Source of the DNA: CAG-552 sp964516925
GTDB lineage: Bacteria; Bacillota; Clostridia; Christensenellales; Pumilibacteraceae
DNA length: 12,562 bases
Direction: 5' to 3'
Assembly (NCBI GenBank): GCA_964516925.1
Contig: CAZEXL010000028.1
Span: 1-12,562, forward strand
A program made the position numbers and the translations under genes. Each line of letters opens with the position of its first letter. Position 1 is the stretch's first letter. Shown piece after piece: positions 1 to 7,376 of the stretch. Under the pieces are notes generated by a model. It saw only the letters and a program-made list of their open reading frames with translations. It did not search any database and was not told the DNA's origin.

Positions 1-116
1 CAGAACTCATTCGCAAATTTAATATTTTTTTGTCTAAACTTTGGGGTTCACTTCAACAAACTAACTACTCTTTTTGTTGTTTTTCTTAAGTGAAGAAAAA
101 TACGTTTAAGTATTAT
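1..116. other. AT-rich region downstream of fbp
   Basis: This short AT-rich stretch lies 3' of fbp and runs off the window. I see no coding sequence and no convincing terminator for the minus-strand fbp transcript. An imperfect inverted repeat is visible: bases 47-60 can pair with 73-79 and 88-94, with an 8-base bulge between the two right-hand blocks. On the minus strand it is not followed by a T-run, so it does not look like an intrinsic terminator. The valS-fbp transcript may continue past the window edge. Confidence 0.4.
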
Positions 117-2027
117 TTACGCTTTAAACTCTAGCGACTTATAATAATTAATAAGTTCTTTTAGTTCGGCGATTTGTTCTTTAAGTCTTGCGCCCGTGTC
201 GGTGTCTTCTACGGTAACGCGTTTGTCGGTGTACTCGACTATCTGCATAGTGGGCGCTGCGTCCTCTGCCAATTCGTTTTGGTTGTGCTGAGCAAGAGCA
301 TAGTAGCGTGAGTTATAAATAAGCGTATAGCCCGCAATTCCGGTAGTGCCTTGATACGACTTAGCCATGCCGCCGTCAATAACGTACAGTAGCCCGCCGC
401 CCTTAACCGGACTTTCGCCAAGTTTGTGTTTTACGGGCACGTGACCGTTGATTATGTGTCCGCCCTCGTGAATGCCGAATTCCTTAAGTATTTTTTGGCA
501 AATTTCCTTGTTGGCAACTTGCTTATAGTATTGGTCGGTATGTTCCTTATGAGTAGCTTTGTCGGCAACGAAGAAGCGTTGGAAGGTGGTAATGGTGTCT
601 TTGCCGAACAAAGGAGATTTTCCGCCGCTCCACAAATACCAGAGCAAATGACCGTCGTACTTATCCTTAGCGCCGCCGTAGTAAATTCTGCGCACTTCGC
701 TGTCGAGATAGTCGAAATATTCTTTGCCGCTAAGCGCTTTGCCGCTGCCGATATCTACTTTCTCGAATTCGCCGTCCTCGGTCATGGGGATACAGCCGTG
801 GTATAACAAATTATTGTTGGCGATTTTATAAAGTGAACCGTGCGTAAGCAAAAATCTAATGTGCTTTTGAAGCTTTTCGCTGCTTACAAACGATTTAGCT
901 ACGCGTTCCATAAGGTCGTATTCGTCGGGTGTAAATTCAAACGGATGCTTAGGGTCGACGGTGGGGAAGTTAATGTCCTTCATGGGATAATCCACGTCGC
1001 CGATTCTTACGGTGCCTTTTTCAAAGTCGATTTTATCCAAAAGTACTCTTGCCGAAGCGTGATATTCTGGGTGCTGCATAATAAGTTGACCTTCTGCCTT
1101 AAACTGTATTATGCTTATCGCTTTATTCATCTTTGCCGCAAGTTTGATGTCTATGGGGTCGAACTTGTTTTCGTCGAACGTCTTAGGTGTAAAGCAAGCG
1201 CAGTCGTCGTCGCCGTACGTTTGGGTAGCAAAAACGCTGATAGGTCTAAGGTTAATACCGTATCCGATTTCAAGCATATCGAAGTTGTTGTACGCAAAGT
1301 TATTGCGCAAAACGTTTGCTATGCTAGCCCAGTTGCCCATAGCGGCACCCATCCACAACATATCGTGATTGCCCCATTGGAAGTCCACGTTGTCGTAGCC
1401 GATAAGATAGTCCATAATGTAGTCGGGGTGAGGACCACGATCGAACACGTCGCCCACGATATGAAGCTTGTCGATAGCCAAAACGCTTATTGTATGGACT
1501 AATTCCTTAATGAATTCTTCAGCCATGCCGGTTTCTACAAGCGAATTTAAAATTTGTTTGTAGTAGTGTTCCTTATTGGCTTCGTCGTCCGAATGTAAAA
1601 GTTCGTCCATAATATACGAAAAGCCCTTAGGCAATCTTTTGCGCACCTTCGAACGAGTGTATTTGTTTGAAGTATCTTTGCAAAGCGCAATCAAAAGGTA
1701 AATTACGCGACTCAGCCATTCTTTGTAGCCGGGCTCGTTTTTCTTTTCGTTCATTACTTTGTCGGGATAGTACAAAAGCTTGGCAAGCTCGTTGCGTTCG
1801 CCCTCCGACAAGTCGGTAAAAAGCCAGTCTATCTTTTCTTTAAGTACGCCGGACGCGCCCTTAAGCATGTAAATAAATGCCTCGTGTTCGCCGTGCAAGT
1901 CGCTGAAAAAGTATTCAGTTCCTTTGGGTAAAGATAAGATAGCCGAAAGGTTTACAATTTCCACCGCCGCCGACTTAACGTCGGGATATTCTTTGGACAG
2001 TAGACTCATAAATCTCGTGTTAGACAT
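117..2027 (-). CDS. fbp: Fructose-1,6-bisphosphatase, class III
   Basis: This 636-residue protein is the class III (Firmicutes-type) fructose-1,6-bisphosphatase. It hydrolyses fructose 1,6-bisphosphate to fructose 6-phosphate and phosphate in the cytoplasm, the committed step of gluconeogenesis. It belongs to the calcineurin-like metallophosphatases, and the metal-ligand motifs appear in order: SDLHGEHE at residues 42-49, GDVFDRG at 192-198, GNHD at 219-222, a histidine in LYHGC near 410, and NGHVPVK near 527-533. Length is normal for the family and the frame is intact. The ATG is preceded by a strong AGGAGG five bases upstream that overlaps the valS stop codon, so the two genes very likely share a transcript and fbp may be translated partly by coupling. 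The extreme C-terminus (about 612-632) is lysine/glutamate/leucine-rich and probably helical. The family call is secure; linkage to valS is read from spacing only. Confidence 0.95.
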   Translation of the reverse strand: MSNTRFMSLLSKEYPDVKSAAVEIVNLSAILSLPKGTEYFFSDLHGEHEAFIYMLKGASGVLKEKIDWLFTDLSEGERNELAKLLYYPDKVMNEKKNEPGYKEWLSRVIYLLIALCKDTSNKYTRSKVRKRLPKGFSYIMDELLHSDDEANKEHYYKQILNSLVETGMAEEFIKELVHTISVLAIDKLHIVGDVFDRGPHPDYIMDYLIGYDNVDFQWGNHDMLWMGAAMGNWASIANVLRNNFAYNNFDMLEIGYGINLRPISVFATQTYGDDDCACFTPKTFDENKFDPIDIKLAAKMNKAISIIQFKAEGQLIMQHPEYHASARVLLDKIDFEKGTVRIGDVDYPMKDINFPTVDPKHPFEFTPDEYDLMERVAKSFVSSEKLQKHIRFLLTHGSLYKIANNNLLYHGCIPMTEDGEFEKVDIGSGKALSGKEYFDYLDSEVRRIYYGGAKDKYDGHLLWYLWSGGKSPLFGKDTITTFQRFFVADKATHKEHTDQYYKQVANKEICQKILKEFGIHEGGHIINGHVPVKHKLGESPVKGGGLLYVIDGGMAKSYQGTTGIAGYTLIYNSRYYALAQHNQNELAEDAAPTMQIVEYTDKRVTVEDTDTGARLKEQIAELKELINYYKSLEFKA

Positions 2028-2032
2028 AAAAA

Positions 2033-2038
2033 CCTCCT
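2033..2038 (-). promoter_or_regulatory. fbp Shine-Dalgarno overlapping the valS stop codon
   Basis: On the minus strand the sequence reads TAGGAGGTTTTTATG. The AGGAGG core begins inside the valS TAG stop, with a 5-base spacer to the fbp ATG. This fixes the fbp start and suggests that ribosomes finishing valS can reinitiate at fbp. Confidence 0.8.
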
Positions 2039-4676
2039 ACTTTAAATTTTCTATACTTTTTAAAAGAGTAATTCGTTGTTCTTCGTATTTTACGACCTTA
2101 GCTCTTTCCGCTTCGATTAGCGCAGGCGGAGCTTTCTTTACGAAGCCTTCGTTTTTAAGCTTGCCGCTTGCTCGAGCAATTTCGCTTTCTACTATTTCAA
2201 GCTCGTGCGACAGTCTTGCAAGCTCTTTATCTTTGTCGATAAGTTCGTTCATCGGAATGTAAACTTCGGCAATCGACGATATAACCGTAACGTTTTTACC
2301 TTGCGGCTCGTCGTTTACGATTGTAATTCCGTTGCCGCAAGCAAGCTTTTCTATAAACGGAGCGCACTTTTTAATAAGCGAAACGTCGCTAAGCGGTTTA
2401 ATAAACAACGCCGTGCGCTTAGATTGGCTAACGTTCATCGTACTGCGCATCGTGCGAATGTTTTTAATAATTTCCATAACGTTGCTCATTTGCCTTCTTG
2501 CCGAAGCGAACGAAGTGCGAATAATTTTGCCGCTCGTTACGATACCCGCAATGCTCGGATACGGCGAAATCATAATGTCTTCGGCGTCCTTGTTTGGTAG
2601 CGCGTCGTAAATTTCCGCCGTAATAAACGGAATAATGGGGTGGGCTAGTTTAAGCGTTTCGCGTAAAACGTACAAAAGCACGCTTACGGTGTTGTTTCGT
2701 TTGTCTAGGTCGTCGCTGTAAAGCGAAGTTTTACTAAGCTCTATATACCAATCGCAAAAATCGCTCCACACAAAGTCGTACAGCTCGGACGAAGCAAGAC
2801 CGATCTCGTATCTGTCCATAAGCTTAGTGACTTTATTTACGCATCTGCTAAGTTTATCCAAAATCCATTTGTCGGCAATGGACAGTTTAAACGATCCCAT
2901 TTCTTTTATCTCGCAGCCTTCGGCGTTCATTAGTACGAAACGAGAAGCGTTCCAAATCTTATTCATAAAGTTGCGATAACCTTCAAGCTTTTCGCCTGAA
3001 TATTTAATGTCACCGCCTGCCGAAATGCCGCTAACAAGCGAAATTCTAAGCGCGTCTGCGCCGGTGTTGTCTATAACTTCCAAAGGATCCACGCCGTTGC
3101 CGAGCGACTTACTCATCTTTCGGCCTTTGTCGTCGCGCACTATGCCGTGAATAACGATATCCTTAAACGGACGTTTACCGGTATAATGCAGTCCCGAAAA
3201 GATCATTCTGGAAACCCAAAAGCCTATAATGTCGTACGCCGTAACCAATGCGTCGGTGGGATAGAAGTACTCGAGGTCTTCCGTTTTATCCGGCCAGCCA
3301 AGCGTTGAAAACGGCCATAACGCCGAAGAAAACCACGTATCCAATACGTCCTCGTCTTGTCTTACGGGCGCTCCGCAGTCGGGACAAACGGTAACGTTTT
3401 CTTTAGACGTGAAAGTCTTGCCGCATTTGTCGCAGTAGAAGATGGGTATTCTGTGTCCCCACCAAAGCTGACGCGAAATACACCAGTCCTGAGTGTTTTC
3501 CATCCAACGAAGGTACGATTTTTCAAATCGTTTAGGAATAAAACGAATTTCTTTATTTTTAACGGCTTCTATAGCGGGCTTTGCAAGTTCGTTCATTTTT
3601 ACAAACCATTGCTTGCTTACCAGCGGCTCGATAACCGTATTGCACCTATAACAATGACTAACGTTGTTAAGGTGGTCTTCGATTTTAACCAGATATCCTT
3701 GGCTGTCAAGGTCTTTAACGATAGCGTCTCTTGCTGCATATCTGTCCATTCCGGCGTATTTTCCGCCGTTTTCGGCAATGGTTGCGTCGTCGTTCATGAT
3801 ATTTATAATCGGAAGATTATGACGTCTTCCCACCTCGAAGTCGTTGGGATCGTGCGCAGGAGTAATTTTTACTGCGCCCGTGCCGAAATCTTTTTCGACG
3901 TACGCATCCGCAACGATGGGAATAAGCCTGCCTACAAGCGGTAAAACGAGGTTCTTGCCGACTATCTTTTGGTATCGCGCGTCGGACGGATGAACGGCAA
4001 CGGCCGTATCGCCCAATAAAGTTTCGGGACGAGTAGTGGCGATTATAACTTCGCCGCTTCCGTCTTCAAGAGGATAGCGGATATGCCACAAATGAGATTG
4101 AGCGGCTTCGTATTCTACTTCTGCGTCCGAAATAGCGGTGTGACAATGCGGACACCAATTAATTATACGGTCGCCCTGATAAATAAGCCCTTCGTCGTAC
4201 ATTTTTACGAAAGCTTCTTTAACGGCTTTACTGCATTTTTCGTCCATAGTAAATGCGCTTCTGTCCCAATCGCAGCTTATTCCAAGGCGTTTTTGTTGTT
4301 CTACGATTCTGCCTCCGAATTTTTCCTTCCACTCAAAGGCGCGTTTCAAAAAGCCGTCTCGTCCCAAGGAATCTTTGGTAAGTCCTTCTTCCTTCATTTT
4401 TTCCACGATTTTAACTTCGGTGGCAATGGAAGCGTGGTCGGTCCCGGGCAACCAAAGAACTTCGAAGCCTTGCATGCGTTTGTATCTTATAATGGCGTCC
4501 TGAAGCGTACAGTCAAGCGCGTGTCCGATATGCAGCTGCCCTGTAATGTTCGGGGGCGGCATAACGATGGTAAACGGTTTTTTTGCTTTGTTTATCTTGG
4601 CGCTGAAATATTTTTTTTCAGTCCACTTGTCGTAAATCCGTTGTTCAAAATCTTTTGGTTCGTACGTTTTATTCAT
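2037..4676 (-). CDS. valS: Valyl-tRNA synthetase
   Basis: This class I aminoacyl-tRNA synthetase charges tRNA-Val with valine in the cytoplasm. From the chosen start it is 879 residues, the usual bacterial length. Visible motifs are the PPPNITG and HIGH (LHIGH) region at residues 40-52, TTRPETL of the CP1 editing domain at 214-220, CxxC pairs around 415-418 and 431-434 that look like a zinc knuckle, and KMSKS at 520-524. The C-terminal 65 or so residues are rich in Lys, Glu and Leu, as in the ValS tRNA-binding coiled coil. The open frame extends 23 codons further upstream, but that stretch does not resemble a ValS N-terminus and overlaps the promoter. The ATG at 4676 has AAGGAA six bases upstream and starts the typical MNKTYEPKDFE sequence. 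It is the first gene of a likely valS-fbp operon. The leader is too short for a T-box. Confidence 0.97.
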   Translation of the reverse strand: MNKTYEPKDFEQRIYDKWTEKKYFSAKINKAKKPFTIVMPPPNITGQLHIGHALDCTLQDAIIRYKRMQGFEVLWLPGTDHASIATEVKIVEKMKEEGLTKDSLGRDGFLKRAFEWKEKFGGRIVEQQKRLGISCDWDRSAFTMDEKCSKAVKEAFVKMYDEGLIYQGDRIINWCPHCHTAISDAEVEYEAAQSHLWHIRYPLEDGSGEVIIATTRPETLLGDTAVAVHPSDARYQKIVGKNLVLPLVGRLIPIVADAYVEKDFGTGAVKITPAHDPNDFEVGRRHNLPIINIMNDDATIAENGGKYAGMDRYAARDAIVKDLDSQGYLVKIEDHLNNVSHCYRCNTVIEPLVSKQWFVKMNELAKPAIEAVKNKEIRFIPKRFEKSYLRWMENTQDWCISRQLWWGHRIPIFYCDKCGKTFTSKENVTVCPDCGAPVRQDEDVLDTWFSSALWPFSTLGWPDKTEDLEYFYPTDALVTAYDIIGFWVSRMIFSGLHYTGKRPFKDIVIHGIVRDDKGRKMSKSLGNGVDPLEVIDNTGADALRISLVSGISAGGDIKYSGEKLEGYRNFMNKIWNASRFVLMNAEGCEIKEMGSFKLSIADKWILDKLSRCVNKVTKLMDRYEIGLASSELYDFVWSDFCDWYIELSKTSLYSDDLDKRNNTVSVLLYVLRETLKLAHPIIPFITAEIYDALPNKDAEDIMISPYPSIAGIVTSGKIIRTSFASARRQMSNVMEIIKNIRTMRSTMNVSQSKRTALFIKPLSDVSLIKKCAPFIEKLACGNGITIVNDEPQGKNVTVISSIAEVYIPMNELIDKDKELARLSHELEIVESEIARASGKLKNEGFVKKAPPALIEAERAKVVKYEEQRITLLKSIENLK

Positions 4677-4682
4677 AAGCTG

Positions 4683-4688
4683 TTCCTT
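4683..4688 (-). promoter_or_regulatory. valS Shine-Dalgarno site
   Basis: AAGGAA on the minus strand lies six bases before the ATG at 4674-4676. It supports this internal start over the longer open frame that begins at 4745. Confidence 0.75.
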
Positions 4689-4713
4689 AAATAGATTGCA
4701 ATTATACTCTAGC

Positions 4714-4742
4714 ATTATATCACACAAAAAATAATAATGCAA
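4714..4742 (-). promoter_or_regulatory. valS promoter (sigma-A type, extended -10)
   Basis: On the minus strand, TATAAT (4719-4714) is preceded by TGA, giving an extended -10. TTGCAT (4742-4737) sits 17 bases upstream as a plausible -35. Transcription would start near 4707, leaving a leader of about 30 bases. A second TATAAT lies at 4706-4701 but has no obvious partner. Confidence 0.7.
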
Positions 4743-4797
4743 CAAATATTAACAAGCAAAATAAAATTCGCATAGCATGGAATATACGATTGTTAAC

Positions 4798-4802
4798 GGA
4801 GG
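4798..4802 (+). promoter_or_regulatory. Shine-Dalgarno of the ABC binding-protein gene
   Basis: GGAGG lies five bases before the ATG at 4808. It decides the start in favour of MKRIAVLF rather than the in-frame TTG at 4790, which would place this site inside the coding sequence. Confidence 0.8.
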
Positions 4803-4807
4803 AATGT

Positions 4808-5797
4808 ATGAAAAGAATTGCAGTTTTGTTTATGTGTGTCGTTTTTTGTCTTATGCCGTTTACGCTAACGGCGTGTAACGACGACTCTAACGTTATTCGG
4901 TTAAGCGAAGTAACTCACAGTATTTTTTACGCGCCGCTGTACGTGGCGATAAACAACGGTTACTTTAAGGACGAAGGAATATCGATAGAGTTAAGCAACG
5001 CCGGCGGAGCGGATAAGGTAATGACGGCAATTGCATCCAAAAGTGCCGACATAGGGCTTATGGGACCCGAAGCGACCATATATTGTCACGTGGAAGGCCA
5101 AAGAGATTACCCTGTCATTTTCGGACAGCTTACTCAGCGCGACGGCTCGTTTTTGGTTGCGCGCTCGCCTCAGCCCGATTTTAAATGGAGTGACCTAAAA
5201 GGCAAACACGTGCTTGCCGGCAGAAAGGGCGGCGTACCGGCTATGACGCTTCAATACGTTGTCGAAAACAATGGCGGACTAAAGCTTAGCGAGTTGAATT
5301 TCGATACCGACGTAGCGTTCGATATGATGGTAGGAGCTTTCGAAGGCGACAAAACCATTGACTATTGCACTATGTTCGAGCCTACCGCAAGCGACTTCGT
5401 TTCGGCAGGCAAGGGGTATATCGTTGCATCTGTCGGCGAAGCGGCTGGCGATGTTCCGTACACTGCGTTTTCGGCATCTAAAAGTTATATTCAAAACAAT
5501 CGCGAAACGGTAAAAAAATTTCTCGCGTGTGTAGTAAAGGGTTACGAATTTATTTTGGGCAACGATTCCATTACGGTTGCTAGGGCGCTTGCGCCGTCGT
5601 TTACGGGCGAAAGCGAAACGCTTATGGCAGCCTCGATTGAACGCTATCTAAGCATAAATACGTGGTGTTCTACGCCGGCTATGAGCGAAACGGCGTTCAA
5701 CCGTTTGCAAGAAATTATGGAAAATTCGGGAAATTTAAGCGGCAGGGCAGATTTTAGCGTAGCAGTCGACAACACTATAGCCAACGAACTTGCCTAG
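4808..5797 (+). CDS. ABC transporter substrate-binding lipoprotein (NMT1/SsuA/TauA-like)
   Basis: This 329-residue protein is the extracytoplasmic solute-binding component of the ABC importer encoded by the next two genes. It has a lipoprotein signal peptide: basic MKR, a hydrophobic stretch to about residue 20, then the lipobox LTAC with lipidated Cys23. The mature part has periplasmic-binding-protein features of the NMT1/THI5-like and SsuA/TauA group: HSIFYAPLYVAINNGYFKDEG around 37-57, GGADKVMTAIASKSADIGLMGPEA around 67-89, and a W-S-D-L-K-G-K segment near 127-133 at the domain hinge. Relatives transport nitrate, sulfonates, taurine, bicarbonate or thiamine precursors, and sequence alone does not tell which applies here. 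No thiamine, sulfur or nitrogen gene is adjacent, and I see no TPP riboswitch in the 131-base gap upstream. It is first in an operon with 38 bases to the ATPase gene. Confidence 0.88.
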   Translation: MKRIAVLFMCVVFCLMPFTLTACNDDSNVIRLSEVTHSIFYAPLYVAINNGYFKDEGISIELSNAGGADKVMTAIASKSADIGLMGPEATIYCHVEGQRDYPVIFGQLTQRDGSFLVARSPQPDFKWSDLKGKHVLAGRKGGVPAMTLQYVVENNGGLKLSELNFDTDVAFDMMVGAFEGDKTIDYCTMFEPTASDFVSAGKGYIVASVGEAAGDVPYTAFSASKSYIQNNRETVKKFLACVVKGYEFILGNDSITVARALAPSFTGESETLMAASIERYLSINTWCSTPAMSETAFNRLQEIMENSGNLSGRADFSVAVDNTIANELA

Positions 5798-5835
5798 CTA
5801 ATAAAAAGCACACTACAAAAGGAAGAGGAAAAGCT

Positions 5836-6588
5836 ATGGAAATACTAAAAATGGAAAACGTGAGCTTGACTTACCAAACGATAGAGCGGGAAACGAAAGC
5901 AATCGAAGACATTACGCTAAGCATAAACGACGGCGAATTTATAGCGCTGGTAGGGCCTAGCGGTTGCGGAAAAACGACTATACTTTCCCTCGTGTCGGGA
6001 CTGATTAGGCCAAGCGGCGGCAAAATAACGCTTATGGGTAAGCAAGTCGATAAGCCTAGTACACAAACGGGGTATATGCTCCAACGCGACATGCTGTTCG
6101 AATGGCGAACTATCGAAAAGAACGTATTGCTCGGTCCCGAAATTCAACGCACGCTAACCGACGATAAAAAGACAGAAATCGAAAAATTGTTAAAAAAATA
6201 CGGATTGTGGGAGTTCAGAAAGCATTATCCGACGCAGCTTTCCGGCGGAATGCGACAACGCGCAGCACTGATACGAACGCTTGCATTAAGTCCGAAGCTA
6301 TTACTGCTGGACGAACCGTTTTCCGCACTTGATTTTCAAACGCGTTTAAGCGTATGCAACGACGTGCACAAGATTATCAAAAGCGAAAAGAAAACGGCGT
6401 TACTCGTAACTCACGATATATCCGAAGCGGTAAGCTTAGCCGACAGAATAATCGTTTTAAGCGCGCGTCCGGCAATAGTTAAAAGTGAATTTACGCTTAA
6501 TCTTAACGCCTCAACGCCGCTCGCTCGTCGCGAAAGCCCCGATTTTAGCAAATGGTTCGACACTATCTGGAAGGAAGTCAGCGTATGA
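5836..6588 (+). CDS. ABC transporter ATP-binding protein (SsuB/TauB-like)
   Basis: This 250-residue cytoplasmic ATPase powers the importer. All nucleotide-binding elements are present: Walker A GPSGCGKTT at residues 40-48, Q-loop glutamine at 83 (MLQRD), signature LSGGM at 135-139, Walker B LLLLDE at 155-160, D-loop SALD at 163-166 and H-loop histidine at 193. The RDMLFEWRTIEKNV stretch after the Q-loop is typical of ATPases serving nitrate/sulfonate/taurine-type importers. A purine-rich Shine-Dalgarno (GGAAGAGGA, 5821-5829) precedes the ATG. The stop codon overlaps the permease start in an ATGA junction, so the two are probably translated in a coupled way. The class is certain; the substrate is unknown. 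Confidence 0.93.
   Translation: MEILKMENVSLTYQTIERETKAIEDITLSINDGEFIALVGPSGCGKTTILSLVSGLIRPSGGKITLMGKQVDKPSTQTGYMLQRDMLFEWRTIEKNVLLGPEIQRTLTDDKKTEIEKLLKKYGLWEFRKHYPTQLSGGMRQRAALIRTLALSPKLLLLDEPFSALDFQTRLSVCNDVHKIIKSEKKTALLVTHDISEAVSLADRIIVLSARPAIVKSEFTLNLNASTPLARRESPDFSKWFDTIWKEVSV
6571..6577 (+). promoter_or_regulatory. Permease Shine-Dalgarno inside the ATPase gene
   Basis: AAGGAAG lies seven bases before the ATG at 6585. It supports that start, in an ATGA overlap with the ATPase stop, over an upstream in-frame start candidate at 6552. Confidence 0.65.
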
Positions 6589-7376
6589 AAAAGCAAAAGA
6601 ACGAACATCAATTATTTATACTTGCAAACAAACGAAGAAAAATTAAGATAGCGACAATTCAAATAGCTATTCTCGTCGGTTTTGTCGGGTTGTGGGAACT
6701 TGCCGCACGGCTCGATTGGATAGACAGTTTTATAACTTCGTCTCCTTCCAGAATAGCAAAAATGCTTGGCGAACTTGGTAGCCAAGATTTATGGACGCAC
6801 GTCTTTACAACGCTTAGCGAATGCGTGATCGGCTTCGTTATTTCCACTACGCTCGGTTGTTCGATAGCCGTATTGCTATGGTGCTCTGACTTTTTGCGAC
6901 GAGTGCTCGAACCTTATATCGTAGTGCTTAACAGCTTGCCGAAGATTGCATTAGGCCCGATAATTATAATATGGGTAGGAGCGGGCGCAAAAGCGATCGT
7001 AATGATGACCGTGCTTATCTGTATAATAGTAACCGTCATATCGGCGTTAAACGGGCTTTTGGCAACCGACGAAGGTAAAATATTGCTTATGCGTTCGATG
7101 GGCGCAACCAAATTGCAAATTCTTACCAAGCTTGTTTTGCCCGGAAGCGTGCCCACGCTTTTGTCGGTGCTAAAGATCAACGTAGGACTTGCATGGGTAG
7201 GCACTATTATGGGCGAATATCTCGTTTCGGGCGCAGGACTAGGCTACCTCATAATTTACGGCGGTCAGGTATTTAAGCTCGATCTCGTTATGACATCAAC
7301 CGTAATACTATGCTTTCTTGCGGCGGTTATGTATTTTGCCGTTGCCCTTGCCGAAAAACTTCTTAAGCGAAAATAG
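6585..7376 (+). CDS. ABC transporter permease (SsuC/TauC-like)
   Basis: This 263-residue membrane protein is the transmembrane subunit of the importer. After a basic N-terminus come about six hydrophobic segments, including roughly 26-44, 80-100, 124-158 and 234-256. The cytoplasmic coupling (EAA-type) loop is visible near 169-190, containing MRSMGATKLQIL and then LVLPGSVP, and would contact the ATPase. WELA near 37-40, ALGPI near 122-126 and the EYLVSGAGLGYLI stretch near 211-223 are typical of nitrate/sulfonate/taurine permeases. The chosen start overlaps the ATPase stop (ATGA). The last 22 codons and stop are antisense to the end of the YkvI-like gene, an unusually long convergent overlap. 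No terminator is visible before that overlap. Confidence 0.92.
   Translation: MKKQKNEHQLFILANKRRKIKIATIQIAILVGFVGLWELAARLDWIDSFITSSPSRIAKMLGELGSQDLWTHVFTTLSECVIGFVISTTLGCSIAVLLWCSDFLRRVLEPYIVVLNSLPKIALGPIIIIWVGAGAKAIVMMTVLICIIVTVISALNGLLATDEGKILLMRSMGATKLQILTKLVLPGSVPTLLSVLKINVGLAWVGTIMGEYLVSGAGLGYLIIYGGQVFKLDLVMTSTVILCFLAAVMYFAVALAEKLLKRK

Noticed and set aside
47..94. Terminator for the valS-fbp transcript
   Set aside because: The inverted repeat is interrupted by an 8-base bulge and no T-run follows on the minus strand.
840..1502. 220-codon plus-strand open frame inside fbp
   Set aside because: It is antisense to conserved fbp motifs, resembles no family I recognise and has no supporting context.
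4677..4745. 23-codon N-terminal extension of valS
   Set aside because: It covers the -10 promoter and lacks similarity to ValS N-termini; the internal ATG has a good Shine-Dalgarno.
4746..4800. TPP riboswitch or clear promoter for the ABC operon
   Set aside because: No CTGAGA-type thiamine element is present. A TAAAAT at 4762-4767 has no acceptable -35, so I did not list a promoter.
4790..4807. TTG start for the binding protein
   Set aside because: It would put the GGAGG site inside the coding region and lengthen the signal peptide n-region without benefit.
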